Origin: Candidatus Omnitrophota bacterium
Lineage (GTDB): Bacteria; Omnitrophota; Omnitrophia; Omnitrophales; JACROU01
DNA: 7,445 nucleotides
Assembly (NCBI GenBank): GCA_016206875.1
Contig: JACQQR010000037.1
Location: 1-7,445, forward strand
Direction of reading: 5' to 3'
In this document: in pieces, positions 1 to 7,445 of the stretch
Layout: every line of letters begins with the position of its first letter
How positions within the stretch are numbered: position 1 is the first letter of the stretch
Program-made: the position numbers and the translations under genes
Notes under the pieces: model-generated
Databases searched by the model: none
What the model saw: only the letters and a program-made list of their open reading frames with translations
Told to the model about the DNA's origin: nothing

Positions 1-1436
1 AGCGCTGTCGAAATAAAATCCCGTTTTATTGTTCGCAATGAGATTGGCGTAAATCCGGGCTTCTTCCATATCCTTAAAGCCAACGCCGAATCCGCTTGGA
101 CCCCGGTTATTCGTAATTTTATTCCCCGAAAGCCGGATGCGATTGGAATACATTAGATATGCGCCTACCGAATTATCTTCAAAGACATTGCCTTCAACCC
201 GGGCATCATCGCAGTACATAAAATGAAGGGCATACCGGCTTTTTTGAAACACATTGCCCCGGACGAGAAGGCGCTTTGAAAACCAAAGCACCGCATCGCG
301 CCCTTCCCAAGTATGATTGCCCTCCAGAATTACACCGTCACTATACCAAACACGGATTAAATCTCCCCGTCGGGCCACGGGCAACTTCTTACTGGAGAGA
401 TGATTGTTCCTCACAATCGTATTCGGGGCGTGCTGCACGGATATGCCAAAAAGAACATCCTCCAACCGGTTGTCTTCAATTAGAGCGTTGGGCGCCTCCG
501 CCAATATGCCCGTATCTTCCAAAGCCAGCGAGTCTCCGCTTCCGCGAATGACAAAACCTTTTATTTCTATGTTTGGAGCAGCGAGCTTGATGACCGTGCC
601 TTTTCCGCCGCCATCCAAAATGGGAAAATTTATGCCTGCAAGTTTGACCGGTTTTTCGATCACCCAGGGACCCGGGTACACCCCGGGTGAAACCTCAATC
701 ATGTCTCCTTCTCCCGCCCCGGCAAGTGCCTGGCGCATCGCCTCGGGTGATGTGACAGAAATAGTTTTCGCATAAGCCTCAGGCAAGCCGAAGCAAAAAG
801 AAAGTACAGTCACTCCGGTCACTGAAATAGCCGGCACAAGAGCCGGAAAATTTATTTTACGAGCGGAAAAGCGAAGCAGGATCCCGATGGAAGAAAAAAA
901 AGAAGCGAACAGACTGAAATAAAATCCGGTTTGAAAAGAGGCAAGGGCTTTAAATTGGCCGATCACTCCTTTTCCAAAAAGCGGCGGAATAAATGGCTTG
1001 ATGGAAGAGCTGAATGGCGCGTGCGGATCCAAACTTAAGCCGTAATACGCCAGCCAGGCAAACAAATCTGCGGCGAAGAGAAACGGAAATAAAAGTATGG
1101 GCAGGATCAAAACCAGGGCGAAATACTTCCTCGCAAAGATGGAAGCAAACGCCGCCAGCGCAATCGCAATGACGCCCAATACGGCAAGCTTGCGTTCCAG
1201 TTGCGCGGCACGGCCGAGCAGTTTCATTCCAATGTAATGATTCAGCCCGTCAATTTCCCGGACATCCCCCGCCAAATGGTCCACATAAATGGAAACGCCG
1301 AGGCCCTTGGGATATTGAGGTGCCATCACCTGAATTTTCCAATAAGGGAGAGTGAGAGAAAAAAGAAGGAGGATGCCTGAGGCTATGAATAATATTGCGG
1401 CAGCCTTTTTTCTTCCTTGGGTCTGAAACATATTCA

Positions 1437-1440
<4 letters not shown>
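1..1440 (-). CDS. nosD: Membrane module fused to NosD-like beta-helix protein, 3' end cut by window edge
   Basis: The frame is open from ATG 1440 to base 1, giving 480 residues with no stop; the C terminus lies off the left edge. Residues 1-218 look like an integral membrane module: hydrophobic segments near 13-31, 85-103, 106-130, 170-190 and 199-218, with a probably periplasmic loop carrying APQYPKGL (40-47). Residues 225-480 are a right-handed beta-helix of short N-rich coils (IEDNRLEDV, VRNNHL, LEGNHT, VRGNVF, VEGNVFEDN, LSGNKITNN), as in NosD/CASH-domain proteins. NosD is the periplasmic factor that works with the NosFY ABC transporter to mature the NosZ copper site. The last hydrophobic segment, ending FGLPEAYAK, resembles the signal peptide of a free-standing NosD. 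The start overlaps the nosZ stop as ATGA, with AGAGGG upstream (1445-1450). The fused front half may correspond to the NosB-type membrane protein of clade II clusters, but that is inference; the NosD call comes from fold and context. Confidence 0.85.
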
Positions 1441-3599
<2,159 letters not shown>

Positions 3600-3600
3600 T

Positions 3601-4080
3601 TTAGTAATCCTCCCGTTTTAAATTTTTACGATATTTCTCTTCCCCTGCATGAAGCAGCCGGAGAGGAGAAAGTTTCTTCGACAGTAAATCCTCAATCGTT
3701 GAAGCTCTCAATTCTTTCAGTAAACTCGCTTTGATCTTCAGCCAAATGGGATGCAGTGCGCAGCGCTCGCGCTGATTGCATTTTCCGGGCCCCATCACGC
3801 ATTGCTCCAAAACATCTTCGCCGTCAATTGCCTGGATCATGGCTAGAATAGAAATTTTTTTCGGCGGTTTTCCGAACTGATATCCCCCTCCCGGCCCGCG
3901 CGCGCCAATCAAAAGTCCCCGGCGCACCAACGATTGAAATATTTTCCGGGTATACCATTCGGGAAGTTCCGCTTTTTCGCAAATGTCTCTTACAGAAAAA
4001 CATCCCCCATTTTTTCTTTCACCGACCTGCGCCAAAGCCCGCATTACATACTCACAACCCTTCGAATAAAGTCGGAACAT
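3601..4080 (-). CDS. Rrf2-family transcriptional regulator, probable Fe-S (NsrR/IscR-like) sensor
   Basis: 159 aa winged-helix protein. Residues 1-60 form the HTH (SVRDICEKAELPEWYTRKI), followed by the family wing motif RGPGGGYQFGKP at 61-72. The sensor region contains C94, C101, C107 and H110 (CVMGPGKC...CALH). In IscR and NsrR the equivalent cysteines bind an Fe-S cluster, and IscR also uses a His three residues after the third Cys, as here; the first spacing (six residues) is one longer than in those references. It is the first gene of the operon with nosZ: its TAA is one base from the nosZ ATG, and its last codons contain the nosZ ribosome site. Its own ribosome site, GAGGAG, lies 6 nt before ATG 4080. 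An NO- or redox-sensing role for nosZ control is likely from context but unproven. I do not assign nsrR because several Rrf2 subfamilies share this layout. Confidence 0.9.
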   Translation of the reverse strand: MFRLYSKGCEYVMRALAQVGERKNGGCFSVRDICEKAELPEWYTRKIFQSLVRRGLLIGARGPGGGYQFGKPPKKISILAMIQAIDGEDVLEQCVMGPGKCNQRERCALHPIWLKIKASLLKELRASTIEDLLSKKLSPLRLLHAGEEKYRKNLKREDY

Positions 4081-4125
4081 GGCTTGCTCCTCGTTTGCTT
4101 TTTTTACAATGGAATTCTGGAACTA

Positions 4126-4149
4126 AAACTCCATATAAATCTGGAGTTT
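4126..4149. promoter_or_regulatory. Inverted repeat in the rrf2-nosZ leader, candidate Rrf2 operator
   Basis: Perfect 8-bp arms AAACTCCA (4126-4133) and TGGAGTTT (4142-4149) are separated by an AT-rich 8-bp spacer, 24 bp in all. Rrf2 proteins bind dyads of about 24-25 bp with an AT-rich centre, so length and shape fit. The dyad covers about +10 to +33 relative to the predicted start at 4158, where a bound repressor would block transcription. The same arms could form a leader hairpin in the RNA. Assignment to the adjacent Rrf2 protein is inference. Confidence 0.55.
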
Positions 4150-4164
4150 CATATCCACATTGAG

Positions 4165-4170
4165 AGTGTA
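4165..4170 (-). promoter_or_regulatory. Predicted -10 hexamer TACACT of the rrf2-nosZ operon
   Basis: TACACT keeps the T, A, A and T of TATAAT at positions 1, 2, 4 and 6. Its centre is exactly 32 bp from the centre of the upstream TGTGAC palindrome, the class II activator spacing. No -35 hexamer is needed in that arrangement. The predicted start is base 4158, giving a leader of about 78 nt. Confidence 0.6.
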
Positions 4171-4191
4171 GAAGAAGCCGCGCATTTAAAC

Positions 4192-4207
4192 TGTGACGCG
4201 CGTCACG
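4192..4207. promoter_or_regulatory. CRP-type operator upstream of rrf2-nosZ
   Basis: TGTGACGCGCGTCACG contains a perfect 14-bp palindrome (4193-4206) and matches the CRP-type TGTGA-N6-TCACA pattern except for the final base. It directly abuts the stop codon of the radical SAM gene (4208-4210), so the promoter is packed tightly between the two genes. It shares TGTGAC-N4-GTCAC with the site at 5054-5071. Confidence 0.75.
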
Positions 4208-4996
4208 CTACATCAGCTGCACCGAAGTATCGGAAAGGCAGGTGACCGTAGACAGGTCAGTGACTTGGCAGGCAAAATGCGCAATTTCGTTTAGGCGGTT
4301 TTTGGAAACGGGTTTTACTCTCGGATCGGCTGTGCCTCTATAGACGGTATAGAGATGAAGACCCGAAGGGCGAATCTGGCTGACAGTTTTCAGCCAATCC
4401 TGTAGCGGCGGAGTGGAAGAATTATCCACCGGCTCGGAAATAAACAAGCTCTGAATCGTGACCTTGGGCAACAGGGCAAGCCCACGAATCATAGCTTCCC
4501 AATTCCGTGGAACGATTGGACGATTGATTTTTTGAAGCATCTCCGGCGAGCCGGCGTCTAATTTCATATAACGCTCGTCAAATAATTCGAGTGCCTCCCT
4601 TACCTGGGGAAGATGCACTCGTGAGGAATCCGAAAGAATGCCGATAGAAGTAGAGGGGAAATAATAATCTCTCAGTTTCTTGATCTCCGTGGCGATTTGA
4701 ATCAGTTCCGGATGCAGTGTGGGCTCGCCGTTTCCGGAAACAGTAATGGAATCAACGTTTCTTTTCGAAAGGGCATGCCAATGAAAACCCGCTTCGATGC
4801 ATTTGATAAGTTCTCGGGCGGGAAGCAATTTTGACCATTTCAGATTTTTGGGATTGGTAAAACCGTATTGGCAATAAATGCAGCTTGAAAGACAAAATTT
4901 TGTTTCTTCCGGTAAAATATTGATGCCAAGCGAGTTCCCAAGCCTCCGGGAATGAATTGGGCCATACACCACCGCCGTTTGAAGCGGGAGGATCAT
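4208..4996 (-). CDS. Radical SAM protein, COG0731-like, substrate unknown
   Basis: 262 aa, cytoplasmic with no membrane segment. The N-terminal part has YGPIHSRRLGNSLGIN (11-26), a signature I associate with COG0731-type radical SAM enzymes, followed by C35-x3-C39-x2-C42, the motif that binds the [4Fe-4S] cluster cleaving S-adenosylmethionine. SGNGEPTLHP (87-96) is the glycine-rich SAM-contact region. The rest is the partial TIM barrel with no extra cysteine cluster, so no auxiliary Fe-S site is evident. An ideal AGGAGGT ribosome site lies 7 nt before ATG 4996. The gene has its own promoter with the same CRP-type operator as rrf2-nosZ, and no clear terminator separates it from that operon. 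The substrate cannot be read from sequence. Co-regulation with N2O reduction is inferred from the shared operator. Confidence 0.88.
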   Translation of the reverse strand: MILPLQTAVVYGPIHSRRLGNSLGINILPEETKFCLSSCIYCQYGFTNPKNLKWSKLLPARELIKCIEAGFHWHALSKRNVDSITVSGNGEPTLHPELIQIATEIKKLRDYYFPSTSIGILSDSSRVHLPQVREALELFDERYMKLDAGSPEMLQKINRPIVPRNWEAMIRGLALLPKVTIQSLFISEPVDNSSTPPLQDWLKTVSQIRPSGLHLYTVYRGTADPRVKPVSKNRLNEIAHFACQVTDLSTVTCLSDTSVQLM

Positions 4997-5027
4997 AAAA
5001 TGACCTCCTCTTTTAGCAAACAGCCAA

Positions 5028-5033
5028 ACTCTA
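5028..5033 (-). promoter_or_regulatory. Predicted -10 hexamer TAGAGT of the radical SAM gene
   Basis: TAGAGT keeps TA-A-T of the consensus. Its centre is exactly 32 bp from the centre of the palindrome at 5054-5071. The predicted start at 5021 leaves a 24-25 nt leader containing the AGGAGGT ribosome site. Confidence 0.6.
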
Positions 5034-5053
5034 CTTTTTCTGCGGAAAAAATA

Positions 5054-5071
5054 CTGTGACAGAGGTCACAG
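5054..5071. promoter_or_regulatory. CRP-type operator upstream of the radical SAM gene
   Basis: CTGTGACAGAGGTCACAG has perfect 7-bp arms CTGTGAC and GTCACAG around AGAG. It contains TGTGA-N6-TCACA, identical to the E. coli CRP half-sites in both arms. It sits in the 83-bp gap between the Crp/Fnr gene and the radical SAM gene. FNR (TTGAT) half-sites are not seen here. Confidence 0.82.
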
Positions 5072-5079
5072 ACGATTGA

Positions 5080-5757
5080 TTACAGCAGGCGTTCGAGCCC
5101 GGGTTTGTCGCGGATGACAATTTGATGAGGTTTTAGATCAATTAATTTAGCGCGCTTCAGCTGCATCAGGTACCGCACTATGGTTTCGCGCACCGCACCG
5201 ATGCGCTGGGCAATTTCTTCACGGGTAAACGGAAGAAACACGGCATCTCCCTTGCCATACTTGGATTCGCGCTCCCCGTGCATGTCCAAAAGAAATTTGA
5301 CGAGGCGTTTCTTCACATCTTTTAACGATACTTCTTCTATCAAGGAACTAAAGCATTTCAGCCTCTCGGCGAAAAGCCGGTTAAGCGCCTGGCTCACGCG
5401 TGAATTGGTTTGAACCATGCGGATATAATTTTCGCGCGAAAGATACCAAACTTTGCAAGGCGTAAGCGCCTCAGCCGTAGAACTGCAATACCAAACGGCC
5501 GCACCCGGATTACAGGCGCAGGTGTCGCCCGCTCCCAGGGTTTCCAGCACCTGTTCCCTTCCCGTTGAGGCAATGCGCAGCAACTTCACCCGCCCTTCGC
5601 GCACGATGAAAACCCGCTCGCAAGCCTTTCCTTCATTGAAAAGCACTTCGCCCTTGTCAAAACTTTTCTCCTTCAGGCAAGAACGCACGCCTTCAAGCTC
5701 GGCTTGAGATAACCCCTTAAACAGCGGAATTTTGTCTAACGAGGATGAAATGGACAT
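5080..5757 (-). CDS. Crp/Fnr-family transcriptional regulator with CRP-like recognition helix
   Basis: 225 aa from ATG 5757. Residues 1-120 form the cyclic-nucleotide-type beta-roll (DKIPLFKGLS, KGEVLFNEG, FIVREGRVKLL), followed by a long dimerisation helix and a C-terminal winged HTH (FTREEIAQRIGAVRETIVRYL). The recognition helix carries R190, E191 and R195 in RETIVR, the same pattern as RETVGR in E. coli CRP, whose Arg, Glu and Arg contact TGTGA. The beta-roll is cysteine-rich (C80, C82, C91, C101), and the pattern C-x-C-x8-C-x9-C does not match the N-terminal Fe-S cysteines of FNR. Reading from the upstream TTG at 5829 would add 24 residues of very basic sequence encoded by a degenerate genomic repeat, so I prefer the ATG at 5757, although its ribosome site (AGAGAAAG) is weak. 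The effector is unknown: cAMP, NO, redox or metal are all open. Confidence 0.92.
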   Translation of the reverse strand: MSISSSLDKIPLFKGLSQAELEGVRSCLKEKSFDKGEVLFNEGKACERVFIVREGRVKLLRIASTGREQVLETLGAGDTCACNPGAAVWYCSSTAEALTPCKVWYLSRENYIRMVQTNSRVSQALNRLFAERLKCFSSLIEEVSLKDVKKRLVKFLLDMHGERESKYGKGDAVFLPFTREEIAQRIGAVRETIVRYLMQLKRAKLIDLKPHQIVIRDKPGLERLL

Positions 5758-5780
5758 AGGAAATATCTTTCTCTTTGATC

Positions 5781-5820
5781 TTCTGTGCTTTCGTTTATGC
5801 TGCCTTCGTGGCCCTTTTAC
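5781..5820. repeat. Degenerate CTTCGTGGC-type dispersed repeat upstream of the Crp/Fnr gene
   Basis: The plus strand reads TTCTGTGCTTTCGTTTATGC and continues TGCCTTCGTGGCCC, a degenerate form of the CTTTGTGCCTTCGTGGC-like short sequences found between genes in many bacterial genomes. It occupies most of the 76-bp gap between the toxin stop and the preferred Crp/Fnr start. On the minus strand it translates to a Lys/Arg/His-rich stretch, which explains the implausible basic N-terminal extension of that gene. Confidence 0.5.
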
Positions 5821-5833
5821 TAAAAACAAAACC

Positions 5834-6241
5834 TTAATTAATTAATTCGATGCCCACTTTTGTAAAATCGCTGTCAAAACTGAAAGCTTTTTTGATGTTA
5901 AGGCCTTTGATGATAGCGAACGAGGTGACATCGGTGAAGCTAAATTTTTTATCATCGTATTTTTGATAAAGCTCCCAGGAAGGCTTAAGGTAATCCGGGC
6001 AAACGGTGATGATTTCTATCACATGGCTTGAAAAAATTGCCTCACCGGCCGCCACAGATTGTTTGTGGCCGCTTCTAGAAAGAAGCGTTGTAAGAGTCTC
6101 ATCGATAATATAGTCGGAGGTGTAAAGCGAGGTTTTTGAATTTTTTAGTTTTTGAAATAGAGTATAGGCTTCTTTATGGTTCTCGTCGTTTCCAAAAAAG
6201 AAAGCGATGAAGGCACTCGAATCCACGAATATTTTTTCCAT
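5834..6241 (-). CDS. PIN-domain toxin (VapC-like ribonuclease)
   Basis: 135 aa, the usual length for a VapC-type PIN nuclease. The acidic residues that bind the catalytic metal are present: D7 (FVDSSAF), E48 (IIDETLT), D104 (SFTDVTS), and D123/D125 near the C terminus (SFDSDF). VapC toxins cut specific RNAs, often tRNA or 23S rRNA; the target here cannot be told. The ATG follows the antitoxin stop by two bases with only a weak AAGA-rich ribosome site, consistent with translation coupled to the antitoxin. The gene is visibly AT-richer, with many Lys, Asn and Phe codons, than nosZ or the Crp/Fnr gene, suggesting separate acquisition. Confidence 0.92.
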   Translation of the reverse strand: MEKIFVDSSAFIAFFFGNDENHKEAYTLFQKLKNSKTSLYTSDYIIDETLTTLLSRSGHKQSVAAGEAIFSSHVIEIITVCPDYLKPSWELYQKYDDKKFSFTDVTSFAIIKGLNIKKAFSFDSDFTKVGIELIN

Positions 6242-6243
6242 TT

Positions 6244-6498
6244 TTAATCTTTTTTCTTGCCATACAAGTAAAAATCATGATGCGTGGAAGCATCCTTCAC
6301 ATCCGACTTAAATTTGCCGACGGCTTTGGTGAGCGGGTCATTGTCCCAGTTAATGGCTTTTGATTTTTTAGTTAAGAAGCTCTGAATGGCTTCCCGAATC
6401 AGCTCGGAAACGCTTAAGTTTTCTTTCCGCGCTTCCAGCTTAAGCAGGCGTATCTGATCTTCACCAATGTACACTTGCGACCTGTGTAACGTACCCAT
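6244..6498 (-). CDS. Ribbon-helix-helix (CopG/VapB-like) antitoxin
   Basis: 84 aa from ATG 6498. The beta strand SQVYI (7-11) and two helices (13-26 and 31-43, with LSVSELIREAI) form an RHH DNA-binding fold. Residues 44-84, including WDNDPLTKAVGKF, form the likely toxin-binding tail. The start is set by an ideal AGGAGGT ribosome site 6 nt upstream. An earlier in-frame ATG at 6522 would place that site inside the coding sequence and lies within the predicted operator, so it is rejected. The gene forms a type II toxin-antitoxin operon with the PIN gene (gap 2 bp) and is probably autoregulated through the heptad repeats just upstream. Confidence 0.92.
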   Translation of the reverse strand: MGTLHRSQVYIGEDQIRLLKLEARKENLSVSELIREAIQSFLTKKSKAINWDNDPLTKAVGKFKSDVKDASTHHDFYLYGKKKD

Positions 6499-6511
6499 CT
6501 TGATACCTCCT

Positions 6512-6532
6512 ATATACACCATACATTATACA
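6512..6532 (-). promoter_or_regulatory. Three tandem heptads TGTATNN, candidate RHH antitoxin operator
   Basis: On the minus strand three consecutive 7-bp units TGTATAA, TGTATGG and TGTATAT run without gaps. RHH proteins bind short direct or inverted repeats as cooperating dimers, and a 7-bp period is plausible for such binding. The units overlap the -10 box and the predicted transcription start, so occupancy would shut the toxin-antitoxin promoter. Confidence 0.6.
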
Positions 6533-6553
6533 CTAAAAAAGGCCGGCATCCAA
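6525..6553 (-). promoter_or_regulatory. Promoter of the toxin-antitoxin operon (TTGGAT-17-TATAAT)
   Basis: A perfect TATAAT (6530-6525) lies 17 bp from a weak TTGGAT (6553-6548), which keeps only the TTG of the -35 consensus. Transcription would begin near 6518, leaving a leader of about 20 nt that holds the antitoxin ribosome site. Confidence 0.65.
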
Positions 6554-6609
6554 TTATTCGTAATTAGTTAGCGTTCTGTGAAGTAAGCAAAGGCTATTGT
6601 CTCCTCCGT

Positions 6610-6646
6610 GCGGCCCCTCTCCCTCTCGCAAGGGAAAAGGGGCCGC
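6610..6646. repeat. 37-bp GC-rich hairpin
   Basis: Perfect 9-bp outer arms GCGGCCCCT (6610-6618) and AGGGGCCGC (6638-6646) enclose inner arms CCCT (6621-6624) and AGGG (6631-6634) with loop CTCGCA. No T-run follows on either strand, so it is not a standard intrinsic terminator. It resembles CCCCTCTCCCT...AGGGAGAGGGG-type dispersed intergenic repeats. Confidence 0.6.
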
Positions 6647-6873
6647 GAAACTTGAGCGGGCTACAGGATTACAATTATTCAACTTTCCCCGAGCGATGCG
6701 CCAGGCCTTCGGCACTCAGGATGAGGGCTCCCTCAGCACCCGGCTTAGCGGGCAAGCCCACGGTCGTCGGTGACGATGGTGATTTCATCGGCGGGCACGG
6801 CAGCACCTTGGGCGGCGGATTGGAGATGGCCGAGATAATCGAGTGTAGCCGTCAACGAGGAGGATGTTCATTC

Positions 6874-6898
6874 GTCTTTAAAGCAATGAGCTAAAGAC
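6874..6898. terminator. Stem-loop just after the right-hand gene, weak terminator candidate
   Basis: Arms GTCTTTA (6874-6880) and TAAAGAC (6892-6898) flank an 11-nt interior. It starts 8 bp downstream of the stop of the gene at 6907, where a terminator is expected, but on the minus strand no T-tract follows. Plus-strand reading ends in TTTT (6904-6907), also weak. It may stop transcription only partly. Confidence 0.35.
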
Positions 6899-6906
6899 CA
6901 ACCTTT

Positions 6907-7445
6907 TCATACCAAAACCCCACCTCCAGTATCGGGATCGTCGGGGGATCCTGCGACTGGGGTGGTGTCAACAATTGGGGTTTCATTATCGCCTCCTTCG
7001 GAACTCGGAGGCGGGAGATAAGGCAGTAAGAGAGATGGATTGAGATTCGGATTTCCTTTTAAAGGGATATGATAGCTGTTAATCTCCGCTTCGCTGGTAA
7101 TAAACCGGCGCGCAATGCCGTTATCCCAAACCAAACGGCCGGCATTGTCGTAATAAACTTTGGGAATTCCCTGGGCGCTGATCATAACCGTCCATCCTTC
7201 ATAATCATTGCTGCCTATGGGCGCGTAGGAATTGGGCCCATGAATCCGGACGCGTTCCAAAAAATCATCCGGGCCTGGACCAAATCTTTGAACAAACCGA
7301 ATGCCCGGCGGACTGCCCGCTTGCGGCAACAATTCCCAATCTTTCGGCACGCGCGCAATCACTTCATCAATATCCAAACCTCTTATACCCACAAAATCGC
7401 CTACTTTAGGGGATGTGCCCTGAATTTGACTGACATAATCAGTTA
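6907..7445 (-). CDS. C-terminal part of a probable polymorphic-toxin/YD-repeat-type protein, 5' end beyond window
   Basis: The frame is open to the right edge, giving 178 visible residues before TGA at 6907; the GTG at 7392 is merely internal, since in-frame codons continue upstream (TDYVSQIQGTSPKVGDF). The visible part has VPKDWE (32-37), RVRIHGP (64-70), GWTV (83-86), YYDNAG (97-102) and HIPLKGNP (125-132), a compact beta-rich layout that resembles C-terminal toxin domains of RHS/YD-repeat polymorphic toxins. I cannot name the toxin family with confidence. The last 40 residues (138-178) are rich in Pro, Gly and Asp and look disordered. No immunity gene is recognisable downstream. Catalytic residues are not evident to me, and an ordinary secreted or surface protein remains possible. 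Confidence 0.6.
   Translation of the reverse strand, partial: TDYVSQIQGTSPKVGDFVGIRGLDIDEVIARVPKDWELLPQAGSPPGIRFVQRFGPGPDDFLERVRIHGPNSYAPIGSNDYEGWTVMISAQGIPKVYYDNAGRLVWDNGIARRFITSEAEINSYHIPLKGNPNLNPSLLLPYLPPPSSEGGDNETPIVDTTPVAGSPDDPDTGGGVLV

Larger units (their letters stand above)
6554..6906. other. Intergenic stretch without a convincing gene
   Basis: About 350 bp between the toxin-antitoxin promoter and the stop of the right-hand gene. Open frames exist on both strands (plus frame from a TTG at 6652, 80 codons; minus frames of 30-60 codons), but none has a ribosome site, recognised motif or typical composition. It is more GC-rich than the toxin-antitoxin genes and contains several inverted repeats, including TGAGGG (6722-6727) with CCCTCA (6730-6735). 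It may be repeat debris or a decayed gene. I recognise no known RNA family. Confidence 0.5.

Noticed and set aside
5026..5033. TAGAGTTT upstream of the radical SAM gene as a half-site for the Rrf2 dyad
   Set aside because: Only one arm, 7 of 8 bases, and no partner arm at the right spacing.
5755..5829. Longer Crp/Fnr protein from TTG 5829
   Set aside because: The added 24 residues are a very basic translation of a dispersed repeat; the family normally starts near the ATG at 5757.
6610..6646. GC-rich hairpin as an intrinsic terminator
   Set aside because: No T-tract on either strand and no gene ending next to it.
6700..6870. Minus-strand pieces MNILLVDG and ADEITIVTDDRGLAR, faintly like the two ends of a NYN/YacP-type nuclease
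   Set aside because: The pieces lie in different frames, are too close together for that domain, and the match is only a few residues; chance cannot be excluded.
6652..6894. Plus-strand frame of 80 codons starting at TTG
   Set aside because: No ribosome site, no recognised motif, and it lies in repeat-rich intergenic DNA; the opposite frames are equally open.

Overview
The window reads as part of a bacterial chromosome from a nitrous-oxide-reducing, probably Gram-negative and uncultivated lineage. The evidence is a Sec-type (clade II) NosZ, a periplasmic enzyme, and a palindromic dispersed repeat whose LPAGRR/RESS/LDSRFRGND-type translation I associate with environmental candidate-phylum and Nitrospirota-like genomes. 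The taxon cannot be fixed from sequence alone. All convincing genes lie on the minus strand, so the biological order runs from right to left.

From right to left: (1) 6907-7445 is the C-terminal part of a gene entering from the right edge, resembling the tail of a polymorphic-toxin or YD-repeat protein. (2) About 6533-6906 has no convincing gene but holds GC-rich hairpins. (3) 5834-6498 is a ribbon-helix-helix antitoxin plus PIN-domain toxin pair, AT-richer than its surroundings, with a TATAAT promoter embedded in three tandem heptads. (4) 5080-5757 encodes a Crp/Fnr-type regulator whose recognition helix (RETIVR) is CRP-like. (5) 4208-4996 encodes a radical SAM protein. (6) 3601-4080 encodes an Rrf2-family regulator with a Cys3-His cluster. 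(7) 1437-3599 is nosZ. (8) 1-1440 is a membrane protein fused to a NosD-type beta-helix domain, cut by the left edge.

The main result is a compact control circuit. The radical SAM gene and the rrf2-nosZ-nosD operon are each preceded by a TGTGAC-N4-GTCAC palindrome. In both promoters the palindrome centre lies exactly 32 bp upstream of the centre of a TA-A-T-type -10 hexamer, which is the geometry of class II CRP/FNR activation (-41.5). The Crp/Fnr gene beside them has the recognition residues expected for TGTGA half-sites. The rrf2 leader also carries a 24-bp inverted repeat just after the predicted start site, a plausible Rrf2 operator. I infer that nosZ is activated by the Crp/Fnr protein and gated by the Rrf2 protein, which is encoded as the first gene of the same operon.

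Two structural oddities stand out. A 106-bp palindromic repeat lies inside the 3' end of nosZ and adds roughly 40 residues after the CuA domain, with nosZ then ending in an ATGA overlap with the next gene. That next gene fuses a multi-pass membrane module to NosD in one chain.
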